This document shows positions 54,186 to 62,942 of a stretch of 64,000 nucleotides of DNA, piece by piece (within the stretch, counting starts at the first letter, position 1; each line of letters starts with the position of its first letter). A program made the position numbers and the translations under genes. The notes under the pieces are model-generated. The model worked only from the letters and a program-made list of their open reading frames with translations, ran no database searches and was not told the DNA's origin. This DNA is from Acidithiobacillus thiooxidans ATCC 19377 (GTDB lineage: Bacteria; Pseudomonadota; Gammaproteobacteria; Acidithiobacillales; Acidithiobacillaceae): positions 256,501 to 320,500 of the forward strand of contig NZ_CP045571.1 of NCBI RefSeq assembly GCF_009662475.1. The letters are read 5' to 3'.

Positions 54186-54628
54186 GCTTCAAATACCCCA
54201 ACAGCACAGGCATTGGAAAGATTCAGGCTACGCTGTCCCGGACGCATGGGTAAACGCAATACGTGACTGGTGGGAAGACTCTCCAGAATCGGTGTGGGCA
54301 GACCACGCGTTTCCGGTCCGAACAGCAGGGCATCGCCTTCCTGAAAAGCTACTTGCTGATACAGGTTTTTTCCTTTGGTACTGAATGCAAAAATACGTGC
54401 TCCATGCAGCGCGTTCAGGCAATGTTGCCAATCCGGATGCCGCAGCACCTCGGCAAATTCGTGATAATCCAGTCCCGCACGGCGCAGGCGACGATCATCC
54501 CAGGCAAAACCCAAGGGCTCCACCAGATGCAGGCGCGCGCCGGTGTTGGCGCAGAGCCGGATAACATTGCCGGTATTGGGCGGGATTTCCGGCTCATAAA
54601 GGATGACGTGCAAAAAAGTTTCAGGCAT
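54152..54628 (-). CDS. trmL: tRNA (cytidine/uridine-2'-O-)-methyltransferase TrmL
   Basis: TrmL methylates the wobble ribose at position 34 of leucine tRNAs. It is 158 residues from the ATG at 54628. The SPOUT fold is clear: [17 protein letters not shown] at 13-29, then [21 protein letters not shown] (motif with the arginines), [10 protein letters not shown] near 103-112, and the knot-forming [23 protein letters not shown] near 124-146. It overlaps the end of comF by eight bases. Confidence 0.94.
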   Translation of the reverse strand: MPETFLHVILYEPEIPPNTGNVIRLCANTGARLHLVEPLGFAWDDRRLRRAGLDYHEFAEVLRHPDWQHCLNALHGARIFAFSTKGKNLYQQVAFQEGDALLFGPETRGLPTPILESLPTSHVLRLPMRPGQRSLNLSNACAVGVFEAWRQLGFKGGV

Positions 54629-55427
54629 GGGCAGGGACCGTTTCGCGTAGGGCGCGGGCCAGAACCCAGACATCAATACGCTGCACACCCACACTTTTCA
54701 ATAACTCGGCAATTTGCCCCGCTGTTGTTCCCGTCGTCATCACATCATCGATAATGGCCACATGGTCGGGCAATTTGCCCCGCATGGTGAAGGCAGAATC
54801 CAGATTCTCACGCCGGGCGGCCGCGCTCAGTCCGGTCTGGTGACGAGTATTCCGACAGCGTCGTAACACGCCAGCTTTTACCGGAATACGCCAGCGCTTT
54901 CCCCAATAGCGGGCCAGCAACAGCGCCTGATTGTAGCCGCGCTCGCGCAGTCGTTTGGGGTGCAGAGGCACGGGTAGCAAGCATGCGGGATGCGAAGGTG
55001 GCTGCGTGCCCCAACTGTCTGCCCAGGTCGTCGCCAAGGCGCGGGTCCAGTCCAGACGCTGGTGGAATTTCCAGGCGAGAATGGCAGCATTGAGGGGTTC
55101 AGCATACACAAAAGGCGTGTAGACATGGTCGTACTGGGGCGCTTCTACAGAACATACCGGGCAGTCACCGTTGGCCAGGAGCGGCAATGCACAATAACTG
55201 CAACGGTTTTCCGGCAGGCGTGGCCAATCCCGGGCGCAGGCCTCGCAGAGGGCAGTACCGGGCACGCCACAGGCGCGGCAATGTTCCGGGAAAAGCCACT
55301 GAGTGAGTTTTCGCCTGCTTTGAGAAAGCTGTTGCAGGGAGAAGCGGGGCAAGGGAATCCGTACACCTTTTGCGAAAGTGGGAGGCTGCAGTTTATGGAT
55401 TCTGGCGCTTCGGGCTGACATTGACAA
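54621..55427 (-). CDS. ComF-family phosphoribosyltransferase-like protein
   Basis: ComF/GntX proteins have a zinc finger and a type I phosphoribosyltransferase domain and are linked to DNA uptake. The cysteine set (CRACG, CEAC, CSYC, CPVC) lies near 49-92. [23 protein letters not shown] follows, and [20 protein letters not shown] near 224 is the PRPP-binding loop. The start is uncertain: TTG at 55427 has AAGGA twelve bases ahead, ATG at 55421 is poorly placed, and the first 45 residues are longer than usual. It diverges from bioF across only 27 bases. Confidence 0.88.
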   Translation of the reverse strand: MSMSARSARIHKLQPPTFAKGVRIPLPRFSLQQLSQSRRKLTQWLFPEHCRACGVPGTALCEACARDWPRLPENRCSYCALPLLANGDCPVCSVEAPQYDHVYTPFVYAEPLNAAILAWKFHQRLDWTRALATTWADSWGTQPPSHPACLLPVPLHPKRLRERGYNQALLLARYWGKRWRIPVKAGVLRRCRNTRHQTGLSAAARRENLDSAFTMRGKLPDHVAIIDDVMTTGTTAGQIAELLKSVGVQRIDVWVLARALRETVPAHA

Positions 55428-55454
55428 GGTAGATACCCGTCCTTATAAGAAGCT

Positions 55455-56624
55455 ATGCCTGATACAGCAGAAAATACCTGGAGTACGCAGCTTGCGGATA
55501 TTCGTCGGCAGGGACTATGGCGGGAGTTGCAGTCTCTACAACCGGACCCGGACGCCGATCGTCCACTGTTTGTGGATGCGGAAGGTCGCTTACTCCTTTC
55601 TTTTGCCAGTAACGACTATCTGGGTCTGAGCAGGGAGCCCGCGTTACGACAGGCAGCCATTGCCGAAATGGAACGCAGTGGGGTGGGCGCCGGCGCAGCC
55701 CCCCTGCTGGGCGGTGAGCGTCCGGCCCATCAGGCTCTGGCGGCAGATTTGGCACGCTGGTTGGGTGTGGAAGCGGTGCTGCTTTTCGGGAGTGGTTATC
55801 TGGCCAATCTGGGAATCATTTCCGCTCTGGTCGGCCGTCAGGACCGGGTTTACGCCGATCGTCTCAATCATGCCTCTCTGGTGGATGGTGTGCGTCTGTC
55901 CGGGGCGCGTCTGCAGCGTTACCGGCACGGCGATATGGCGCATTTGCAGCAGCTGCTGGAACGCGGTACTGCGGGGCAGGCGTGGATCATCACCGATGGT
56001 GTATTCAGTATGGACGGTGATCTCGCCCCTCTGCCTGAAATCGTAACTCTTGCCCGCCGCTATCAGGCCAGAATCATTCTCGATGAAGCCCACGCCTTTG
56101 GCGTGTTGGGCGCAGAGGGGCGAGGTACCCTCGCGCACTATCAACTGGATACGCATTCCGTGGATGTCATCATGGGGACGCTCGGCAAGGCTTTTGGCGT
56201 CTATGGAGCCTTTGTGGCAGGCAGTCAGGATCTGATTGACCTGCTGCGTAACCGGGCACGAAGTTTTATTTATCATACGGCCATGCCTGCGGCACTGGCG
56301 GCGGCAGCGCGAGCTTCTTTGCAGTTGTTGCGCGACGGTGAGGACCGCCGTGCCCGCCTGGTAGAGCATCGGGACTGGCTGCGTGCCGAGCTTCCCGATG
56401 CACCCTGGCTGCCCAGCGCCACGCCCATTCAGGGGCTGGTACTGGGAGAGGCAACGGCGGCTGTGCAAACGGCTGCCAGATTGCGCGAGGCCGGACTGTA
56501 CTGCCCGGCAGTGCGCCCTCCGACCGTGCCTAAGGGCAGCGCCCGTTTGCGGATTACCCTCAGTGCTGCGCATCATCGCGAAGACCTCACGCAGTTGGTG
56601 ACCGCCCTTCGGGAGATTTTATGA
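55455..56624 (+). CDS. bioF: 8-amino-7-oxononanoate synthase
   Basis: BioF condenses pimeloyl-ACP or -CoA with alanine, the first step of biotin ring assembly. It is 389 residues long. LLSFASNDYLGLSREPAL near 38-55, GGERPAHQALAADLA, ILDEAHAFGVLGAEGRG (about 206-222) and GTLGKAFGVYGAFVAGS (about 241-257, with the PLP lysine) are conserved. It heads bioF-bioH-bioC-bioD. The gap to the divergent comF is so short that its promoter must lie within or against the comF coding start. Confidence 0.97.
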   Translation: MPDTAENTWSTQLADIRRQGLWRELQSLQPDPDADRPLFVDAEGRLLLSFASNDYLGLSREPALRQAAIAEMERSGVGAGAAPLLGGERPAHQALAADLARWLGVEAVLLFGSGYLANLGIISALVGRQDRVYADRLNHASLVDGVRLSGARLQRYRHGDMAHLQQLLERGTAGQAWIITDGVFSMDGDLAPLPEIVTLARRYQARIILDEAHAFGVLGAEGRGTLAHYQLDTHSVDVIMGTLGKAFGVYGAFVAGSQDLIDLLRNRARSFIYHTAMPAALAAAARASLQLLRDGEDRRARLVEHRDWLRAELPDAPWLPSATPIQGLVLGEATAAVQTAARLREAGLYCPAVRPPTVPKGSARLRITLSAAHHREDLTQLVTALREIL

Positions 56625-57382
56625 GTTGGTATCGGGAACAGACGGGTCAAGGGCCAGCCTTGCTGTTGCTCCACGGCTGGGGCATGGAAAGCCGGGTTTT
56701 TGCGGGTTGGCGCCCTTTTCTGGAAAAGCATTTTACCTGCATTTCCTACGATTTGCCCGGTCATGGCCGCAGCCCCTGTACGGCGGATGGCATGCAATGG
56801 GCTGATGTTCTGGAACAGTTGACGGACATGCTGGATCGTGAAGTAGAAGCGCCGATTTTGTTGGGTTGGTCTCTGGGTGGGCTGCTCGCCCTCGGACTGG
56901 GTCTGACGCAGCCCGCCTCGTTGAAAGGGTTGGTACTGATGGCGAGTTCGCCGAGTTTCCGCCAGCGTCCAGACTGGACGGCAGGGATTCCTGCCGCAAC
57001 CCTGGAAGATTTTGGCCAGCGCCTGCACAGTGATCCCCAGGGAACCCGCAAAAGGTTTTTAGCCCTGCAGGTTTTGGGTGATCCACAAGGACGACGGGCG
57101 CTGGAGGGCATGAGCAACTGGCCGTCGCCCGATCCCATCTGTCTGGCTGATGGGTTGACTCTTCTCCACGAAGTGGATTTACGCGATCGGCTGGATAGCT
57201 TGTCCATGCCGGTTCAGCTGATTCATGGTGCGCAGGACCGCATTGTGCCTCTGGAAGCCAGTTTTTATCTGCAGCAACATCTTCCCGGCAGCCATCTGCA
57301 TGTGCTTGAAAAGGCAGGGCATGCGCCCTTTTTGTCGCAGCCGCAAGCCTGCCGGGATGCTCTTTTGGAGGTCTGGGCATGA
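56621..57382 (+). CDS. bioH: Pimeloyl-ACP methyl ester carboxylesterase
   Basis: BioH removes the methyl group that lets malonyl-ACP pass through fatty acid synthesis, releasing pimeloyl-ACP. It is 253 residues with an alpha/beta-hydrolase fold. LLLHGWGMESRVF near 16-28 forms the oxyanion region; LLGWSLGGLLAL (about 82-93) holds the nucleophilic serine; HGAQDRIVP has the acid, and AGHAPFLSQP near the end the histidine. It overlaps bioF and bioC by four bases each. Confidence 0.95.
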   Translation: MSWYREQTGQGPALLLLHGWGMESRVFAGWRPFLEKHFTCISYDLPGHGRSPCTADGMQWADVLEQLTDMLDREVEAPILLGWSLGGLLALGLGLTQPASLKGLVLMASSPSFRQRPDWTAGIPAATLEDFGQRLHSDPQGTRKRFLALQVLGDPQGRRALEGMSNWPSPDPICLADGLTLLHEVDLRDRLDSLSMPVQLIHGAQDRIVPLEASFYLQQHLPGSHLHVLEKAGHAPFLSQPQACRDALLEVWA

Positions 57383-58263
57383 ATCCATCGACGCCAGCAG
57401 ATTATCAGCTGGAAAAGCGCGCGATCCGCCGCGCTTTTGACCAGGCTGCCAGCTCCTATGAGGCCAGTGCTGTTCTTCAGGACCAGGTAGGCCAGCAACT
57501 CATCGAACGACTGGACCTGGTCAAGCTGGAACCACAATGGATTCTGGATCTAGGCAGTGGCACCGGCCTGCAAAGTCGGCGCCTGAATCGTCGTTATCCC
57601 AAGGCACGGTTGCTGGCGGTGGATTTGGCCGTCGGCATGCTCCAGCAGGCGCGACTGCGCAAGAGCTGGCGGCAACGCCAGTACTTTTGTCAGGGGGATG
57701 CCGAACATCTGCCGCTGGCGACAGGATCCATGGACCTGCTTTTCGCCAACATGTCCATCCAATGGTGTAATGATCTGGATCGGGTGCTGCGCGAATTTGC
57801 CCGGGTCCTGCGTCCCGGGGGGCTGTTGATGTTCAGTACCCTGGGTCCGGATACCCTCAGCGAGTTGCGCCAGTCTTTTGCCAGACTGGATGATCAACCC
57901 CATGTCATACCATTTATGGATATGCACGATATTGGCGATGCCCTGGTCCGCCAGGGTTATGAAATGCCGGTGCTGGATGTCGAACATTTTCAATTGACTT
58001 ACGCAGTGCTGGAGGATCTTTTGCGCGATTTGCGCAGCATTGGTGCGACCAATGCCTCGGTCAATCGCCCACGCGGCCTGTTGACGCCTCGTCGCCTGCA
58101 GATCCTACGCGATGCTTATGAACAGTTTCGTAAAGATGGGTATTTGCCAGCCACCTATGAGGTGGTTTACGGGCATGCCTGGAGCAGTGGCCCGCGCCCC
58201 GAGATTCGCGAAGATGGCGCAGTTACCCTGCCCTATCCGCAAATGCGGAGGCACATAAAATGA
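57379..58263 (+). CDS. bioC: Malonyl-ACP O-methyltransferase
   Basis: BioC starts biotin synthesis by methylating malonyl-ACP. It is 294 residues long. RRAFDQAASSYEASAVLQ lies near the N-terminus (about 16-33), WILDLGSGTGLQSRRL (about 54-69) is the SAM loop, and DLLFANMSIQWCNDLDRVL and PGGLLMFSTLGPDTL are typical of BioC. It lies between bioH and bioD with four-base overlaps. Together BioC and BioH give the E. coli-type route to pimeloyl-ACP. Confidence 0.95.
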   Translation: MNPSTPADYQLEKRAIRRAFDQAASSYEASAVLQDQVGQQLIERLDLVKLEPQWILDLGSGTGLQSRRLNRRYPKARLLAVDLAVGMLQQARLRKSWRQRQYFCQGDAEHLPLATGSMDLLFANMSIQWCNDLDRVLREFARVLRPGGLLMFSTLGPDTLSELRQSFARLDDQPHVIPFMDMHDIGDALVRQGYEMPVLDVEHFQLTYAVLEDLLRDLRSIGATNASVNRPRGLLTPRRLQILRDAYEQFRKDGYLPATYEVVYGHAWSSGPRPEIREDGAVTLPYPQMRRHIK

Positions 58264-58964
58264 ATCCGTCAGAAACATTGGAAAATCCGCCAGCGCAGCC
58301 GCTCCGGAGTCTTTTTGTCACCGGGACGGATACAGGTGTGGGCAAGACGGCGGTGACAGCTGCTCTGGCGCAACGCTGTGCACGTGAAATGGGCCGGGTC
58401 GCAGCCTTAAAGCCGGTGGTTTCCGGTGTGGAAGCCAATGGGCAGTGGAGTGACGTGGAAATTCTGCGCACCGCGTCAACGCCCTCACGCTCTTTTGAAC
58501 AAACCTGCCTTTATGCTTTGGATCCGCCCATCGCTCCGCATTGGGCGGCAGCACAAGCCGGCCTGACCCTGGACCGGCACAAGATTCAGCGCTTTATTGA
58601 ACAGCAGTCAGCAGATATGGATGCCGTACTGGTAGAGGGAGCGGGCGGTTTTCTGGTCCCGCTGGGTGATAATTGGAGTTTTGCTGACCTGGCCCTTGGT
58701 TTGCAATTTCCGGTGCTCTTGGTCGTAGGTCTGCGCCTGGGAGCCATCAACCATGCCCTGCTTAGTGCCGAGGCTATTCTTGCCCGTGCTTTGCCGATGG
58801 CGGGCTGGGTGGCTAATCATCTTCAACCCGATCTCGCTCCGGGAACCCTGGAAACTTTGCAGCGACTAATGCCCAGCCCCTGCCTGGGAGAAATCCCCTT
58901 TCAGGCAGAAGCATCCAGTGTCTGCAGGAGTCAGTATCTGTCTCTTCCGGCGTGTTGGGATTGA
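58260..58964 (+). CDS. bioD: Dethiobiotin synthetase
   Basis: BioD closes the ureido ring with ATP and carbon dioxide. It is 234 residues long. FVTGTDTGVGKTAVTAAL near 19-36 is the ATP loop; ALKPVVSGV holds the substrate lysine near 53; VEGAGGFLVPL is the glycine-rich segment near 126. It ends the operon; bioA and bioB are not in this window. Confidence 0.96.
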   Translation: MNPSETLENPPAQPLRSLFVTGTDTGVGKTAVTAALAQRCAREMGRVAALKPVVSGVEANGQWSDVEILRTASTPSRSFEQTCLYALDPPIAPHWAAAQAGLTLDRHKIQRFIEQQSADMDAVLVEGAGGFLVPLGDNWSFADLALGLQFPVLLVVGLRLGAINHALLSAEAILARALPMAGWVANHLQPDLAPGTLETLQRLMPSPCLGEIPFQAEASSVCRSQYLSLPACWD

Positions 58965-59008
58965 TGTTAGGATTCAAACGTCTGCCATAAAAAAATAGAG
59001 GGCAGTTG

Positions 59009-59045
59009 GTCACGGCGCGGCGGGTATTACAGCGGAAGCCGTGAC
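59009..59045 (+). other. Hairpin between bioD and htpX
   Basis: GTCACGGC (59009-59016) and GCCGTGAC (59038-59045) are a perfect 8-bp inverted repeat with a 21-base loop. A second short stem, CTGCC/GGCAG (58982-58986 and 59001-59005), with an A7 run in its loop, precedes it. No U run follows, so it is not a typical terminator. It may be a leader structure or a binding site ahead of htpX, or help end the bio transcript. Confidence 0.4.
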
Positions 59046-59081
59046 AGTGAAACCTAGATATTCTGATGGAGCGTGAATGTC

Positions 59082-59978
59082 ATGAAATCATTCAAGAGCA
59101 TAGCCTTGTTGGTGGGTACCAATTTACTTATTTTTATCACCCTTTCCATTACTTTTTCGGTCCTGGTGAATCTGGTTTTACCCGCTTTTGGCGTAGATCT
59201 GCGCGGGGTAGTCAGTGTGACAGATTTACTCTGGGCGCTGGTCATTGGTTTTGGGGGCGCTTTTATTTCCCTGCTGATGTCCAAGCAGCTGGCGCGGGCA
59301 GGTATGCAGATGCAACGCATCGAGCAACCTCAGTCCGCCAAGGAGCGGCTGATTTACGATGCCGTGGCACAGTTGTCTACGCGTTTGGGCATCCGGATGC
59401 CGGAAGTCTGGGTTTACTGGAGTGATGATCCTAATGCCTTTGCTACGGGGCCGGGGCGTAACCACAGCATGGTGGCGGTCAGCAGCGGGCTCGTGAATCT
59501 GCTCAATGATAATGAAGTTCGAGCGGTGCTGGCCCATGAAATGGGTCATGTTTACAATGGCGATATGGTCAGCACGACGTTGCTTCAGGGGTTAATGAAT
59601 ACTTTTGTATTCTGGTTGTCGATGTTGGCGGCCCGGCAATTTGATGATCGCCCGATGATTGCTTTTGCGGTTTCCATGTTCCTGCAGGTTGCCTTGTCGT
59701 TTTTGGCACTGATTCCCATCACCTGGTTTTCGCGCCGCCGGGAGTTTGCAGCAGATCGTTTTGCCGCAGAGCAGGTCGGCGCTGGGGCGATGATTTCTGC
59801 CTTGCAGAAGCTGCATCAGCGGGCTACAGCCATGCACGTCGAGCATGATGCGGTCCGTGATCCCATGGCGACCGCCTATATTTCGGGAAGCTGGCATGGG
59901 CTGTTTGCCACCCACCCCAGTCTTGAGGCACGGGTTGCGGCTTTGCAGGCTCTGCAAAAAGGGTATAGTTACCCTTAG
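59082..59978 (+). CDS. htpX: Membrane-bound zinc metalloprotease HtpX
   Basis: HtpX helps degrade damaged inner-membrane proteins. It is 298 residues from the ATG chosen, which has GGAG ten bases ahead; an upstream GTG directly abuts that site. Two membrane helices lie at about 5-35 and 47-67. The zinc motif is HEMGH at 152-156, with the third ligand in REFAADRFAAEQVG near 219-232. Two more hydrophobic segments lie between. It ends SLEARVAALQAL, as usual for the family. No heat-shock promoter was recognised. Confidence 0.96.
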   Translation: MKSFKSIALLVGTNLLIFITLSITFSVLVNLVLPAFGVDLRGVVSVTDLLWALVIGFGGAFISLLMSKQLARAGMQMQRIEQPQSAKERLIYDAVAQLSTRLGIRMPEVWVYWSDDPNAFATGPGRNHSMVAVSSGLVNLLNDNEVRAVLAHEMGHVYNGDMVSTTLLQGLMNTFVFWLSMLAARQFDDRPMIAFAVSMFLQVALSFLALIPITWFSRRREFAADRFAAEQVGAGAMISALQKLHQRATAMHVEHDAVRDPMATAYISGSWHGLFATHPSLEARVAALQALQKGYSYP

Positions 59979-60031
59979 TATTCTGGCTGGGGAGTAATCG
60001 TAGATGTACCTGAATATGGGAGTGGACAGAA

Positions 60032-60757
60032 TTGCGCCCTGAACGGGTAAAACCGGTTCTCCTCAGCAGTCAAAATGCCTCCGTCATTTTTCCGGATCCG
60101 GAACAAGCCGACAGTAACCTGATTGCCGTTGGCGGGGACTTATCCCGGAAACGTATTCTCCAAGCCTATGCTCAGGGAATATTTCCCTGGTTCGGAGAAG
60201 AAGACCCTATCTTGTGGTGGTCCCCTGATCCACGCGGGGTGCTTGAACCCCGTGCCATTCATATCAGTCGCAGTTTGCTGAAAAATGCCAAGGTCGCGTC
60301 CTGGCAGGTGGTTCTCGATCAGGATTTCGCTGCTGTTATGGATGAGTGTGCGGCCCCGCGTTCAGGTCAGGGCGGGACCTGGATAACTGCCGAGATGCGT
60401 AATGCCTATCTGGATCTCTTTGCTGCGGGGATGGCCCACTGTGTAGAAATTTTTCAACATGGCCAGAGGGTCGGTGGATTGTATGGTGTCGAGTCGGGAG
60501 CGGTTTTCTTCGGGGAATCCATGTTCAGTCGGGTTCCCGATGCCTCAAAAATAGCTTTGGTCTGGTTGGCCCGACATTTGACGCATTGGGGTTTTGGTCT
60601 GATTGATACCCAATTTTTGACCCCGCACCTGCAAAGTATGGGTGCATCTGAAATTCCACGTGCTGAATTTTTGCAGCTTTTGACCAGATTGAAAGCCCAG
60701 GCAACTCAAGGGGCGTGGCAGGAGTTCCTGCCCTGGGAGCAAATTTTTTGGCGATGA
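60032..60757 (+). CDS. aat: Leucyl/phenylalanyl-tRNA--protein transferase
   Basis: Aat adds leucine or phenylalanine to proteins with N-terminal arginine or lysine, marking them for ClpAP. It is 241 residues long. FPDPEQADSNLIAVGGDLS near 21-39, GIFPWFGEEDPILWWSPDPRGV (in two parts, about 50-71), and GGLYGVESGAVFFGESMFS near 149-167 are conserved. The start is TTG, with GGGAG nine bases ahead. It overlaps bpt by four bases. Confidence 0.95.
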   Translation: MRPERVKPVLLSSQNASVIFPDPEQADSNLIAVGGDLSRKRILQAYAQGIFPWFGEEDPILWWSPDPRGVLEPRAIHISRSLLKNAKVASWQVVLDQDFAAVMDECAAPRSGQGGTWITAEMRNAYLDLFAAGMAHCVEIFQHGQRVGGLYGVESGAVFFGESMFSRVPDASKIALVWLARHLTHWGFGLIDTQFLTPHLQSMGASEIPRAEFLQLLTRLKAQATQGAWQEFLPWEQIFWR

Positions 60758-61455
60758 GTTTTTACATGTCGACCTTGCAAACCTGTCCCTATCTACCGGA
60801 ACAGGAAGAACTGCTGGTGTTGAGTGATCCACGCGCAGTCCTGGAGCGTGGGGAATACGATCAACTGTTGCAGAATGGCTTTCGACGCAACGGTCCCGTC
60901 GCGTACCGGCCTATGTGCCCGCAATGTGATGCATGTATTTCCGTGCGTATCCCGGTGGATCAGTTTCAGCCGGACAGGGGGCAAAAACGCACCTGGGCAC
61001 GGAATCAGGATCTCAGTCTGCGTGTGGCACGACCATACCGGAATGCGCAACATGCCCGCCTGTTTGCCGATTATCAGCGTTTGCGTCATCCGCATGGTGG
61101 CATGGACCAAGAGGCTGAGCGTCTGTATGCAGAAATGATGGCAGATACCAGCCCTGTGGATTCGCGGCTGCTGATTTTTGAAAAAGATGATGAGCCCTTG
61201 GCCGTAGCTCTGGTTGATCAGGTAGGTCGCGGGTTGTCGGCAGTTTATACATTTTACCGAACCGACCTGGTGAAGCGCGGCCTGGGTATTTTTGCGATTT
61301 TGAGTCAGATCGAATGGGCCCGCAGCCAGGGATTTCCCTACCTGTATCTGGGTTATTGGGTCGCAGAAAGTCCAAAAATGGATTATAAAAGGCGTTTTTC
61401 GCCCCTGGAAGGTTTTGTCGCCGGTGCATGGCGACCGCTTTCCATCCATCGTTAA
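60754..61455 (+). CDS. bpt: Aspartate/glutamate leucyltransferase
   Basis: Bpt is an arginyltransferase-family enzyme that adds leucine to proteins with N-terminal aspartate or glutamate. It is 233 residues long. CPYLPEQEELLVLSD, NGFRRNGPVAYRPMCPQCDACISVR (in two parts, about 41-65, with the CPXCXAC cysteines) and GYWVAESPKMDYKRRF near 208-223 are hallmarks. The ATG lies in the aat stop. With Aat it forms a bacterial N-degron module that feeds Clp proteases. Confidence 0.95.
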   Translation: MSFYMSTLQTCPYLPEQEELLVLSDPRAVLERGEYDQLLQNGFRRNGPVAYRPMCPQCDACISVRIPVDQFQPDRGQKRTWARNQDLSLRVARPYRNAQHARLFADYQRLRHPHGGMDQEAERLYAEMMADTSPVDSRLLIFEKDDEPLAVALVDQVGRGLSAVYTFYRTDLVKRGLGIFAILSQIEWARSQGFPYLYLGYWVAESPKMDYKRRFSPLEGFVAGAWRPLSIHR

Positions 61456-61476
61456 TCCAGATAGAAAATCGCATCT

Positions 61477-62256
61477 ATGCATAATGCCGCACCGGATATA
61501 TTCCGTACCTTTTCACCCTGGGCCCTGACCGGCGTACTGGGACTTCTGGGCAGTGCCTGGGCCCTGTCGGCATGGCAGAAATTGGGGGTCGGCAAGGACC
61601 TGCTCTGGTCCGCTGCGCGCGCGACAGTGCAACTGGGAATCATGGGTTTTGTGCTGGGCTGGCTGTTCCGCCAGCATCAACCCTGGTTGTTGCTGGTGTT
61701 TCTCGTCCTGATGATTCTGATGGCCGGTCGCTTCAATCGCAAACGGGGCGCCGGTATCCCCCACGCCTACTGGATTGGTGTTGGTAGTATAGGCCTTGCT
61801 GCAACAGTCACGCTGACCTGGATGCTGTTCTCGGGTTTGGTATTCTGGCGCGGCGAGTCTCTGGTGCCTATTGGCGGAATGATCATTGGCAACGCCATGA
61901 ATGCTGTTTCTCTGGCGTTGAATCGCTTACGCAGTGAAATCGACCAACGTGAGGATATGTTGCTGGCGATGCTGGCGCTTGGGGCCGGACGTCGCCAGGC
62001 CATGCGCAGTCTCTATGGCATTGTGGTGCGCAGTTCGCTGATTCCTACCATTGATAGCCTGAAAAGTGTCGGCATGATTCATATTCCAGGAATTACAGCG
62101 GGCATGATTCTGGCGGGCATGGCGCCGCTGGCGGCGGTTTCCATGCAGTTGGTGGTGATGTTGATGCTGACCGCCTCAGTCACCTTGAGTGTTTCTACGG
62201 CGGTCTTGTTGGCGGCACCCTACGCCCTGACCTTTTCGCAGCGTACCGAAGGATAA
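61477..62256 (+). CDS. FetB/UPF0014-type ABC transporter permease
   Basis: This is a 259-residue integral membrane protein with about seven helices. The central stretch GGMIIGNAMNAVSLALNRL near 136-154, RQAMRSLYGIVVRSSLIPTIDS (in two parts, about 171-190) and GMIHIPGITAGMILAGMAPL near 195-214 are typical of the FetB family (YbbM in E. coli, part of an iron exporter with the ATPase FetA). No ATPase gene is adjacent, so its partner must be elsewhere. The role in metal export is inferred. Confidence 0.88.
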   Translation: MHNAAPDIFRTFSPWALTGVLGLLGSAWALSAWQKLGVGKDLLWSAARATVQLGIMGFVLGWLFRQHQPWLLLVFLVLMILMAGRFNRKRGAGIPHAYWIGVGSIGLAATVTLTWMLFSGLVFWRGESLVPIGGMIIGNAMNAVSLALNRLRSEIDQREDMLLAMLALGAGRRQAMRSLYGIVVRSSLIPTIDSLKSVGMIHIPGITAGMILAGMAPLAAVSMQLVVMLMLTASVTLSVSTAVLLAAPYALTFSQRTEG

Positions 62257-62261
62257 TTGAT

Positions 62262-62867
62262 ATGGCCGCACTGGCTGGACGTTTTCGTGGTTTTTTGCCC
62301 GTAGTGGTGGATGTGGAGACGGCGGGTTTTGACCCGGAGCGTAATGCTCTGCTGGAGGTGGCGGCGGTCATTATCGGTGGAGAAGTGGGACAACTGAAAC
62401 CGGTAGCCAGCCATCACTTTCACGTCATGCCCTTTACGGGCGCGGTGCTTGATCCTGCGGCGCTGGCTTTTACCGGAATTGATCCTTTTCAGCCATTGCG
62501 CGGAGCGGTTTCCGAAGAAGAAGCACTGCGCAACATTTTTCGCGCCATTCGTACGGCGGTTAAGGCTGCACAGTGCCGACGGGCGATTCTGGTAGGTCAC
62601 AATGCCGCCTTTGATTTGTCTTTTATCAAGGCAGCAGAAAAACGTTCCGGAGTGAAAAACAATCCATTTCATCTGTTCAGTACTTTTGACACCGTCAGTC
62701 TGGCGGGTCTCGCTTATGGTGAAACGGTACTGGCCAAAGCGGCACTGGCGGCAGGTTTATCCTGGGATCATGAGCAGGCACATTCAGCGTTATATGATGC
62801 GCGCCAGACGGCTGAACTATTCTGCAAGATAGTGAATGGTTTTGACCTGAATCGGGAATATCCCTGA
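62262..62867 (+). CDS. rnt: Ribonuclease T
   Basis: RNase T is a 3'-5' exonuclease that matures tRNAs and 5S and 23S rRNA. It is 201 residues with a DEDDh fold: VVVDVETAGFD at 14-24 (DxE), HFHVMPFTGAVLDPAALAFTGI near 47-68, VGHNAAFDLSFIK near 110-122, and AHSALYDARQTAELF near 173-187, which holds the catalytic histidine and aspartate. It follows the permease by five bases. Confidence 0.94.
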   Translation: MAALAGRFRGFLPVVVDVETAGFDPERNALLEVAAVIIGGEVGQLKPVASHHFHVMPFTGAVLDPAALAFTGIDPFQPLRGAVSEEEALRNIFRAIRTAVKAAQCRRAILVGHNAAFDLSFIKAAEKRSGVKNNPFHLFSTFDTVSLAGLAYGETVLAKAALAAGLSWDHEQAHSALYDARQTAELFCKIVNGFDLNREYP

Positions 62868-62901
62868 AATTGTTGCAACAGCAGTCAACATCCGGTGCTT
62901 C

Positions 62902-62910
62902 TGTTAGAAT
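62902..62910 (+). promoter_or_regulatory. Candidate extended -10 element for the ferredoxin-reductase gene
   Basis: TGTTAGAAT is an extended -10 (TG, one base, then TAGAAT) 33 bases ahead of the ATG. A good -35 is missing, as is common with extended -10 promoters. A GAGGGG ribosome site lies six bases before the start codon. Confidence 0.45.
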
Positions 62911-62942
62911 ATCTGCATCTACCATTTTAAGAGGGGCAAAAC

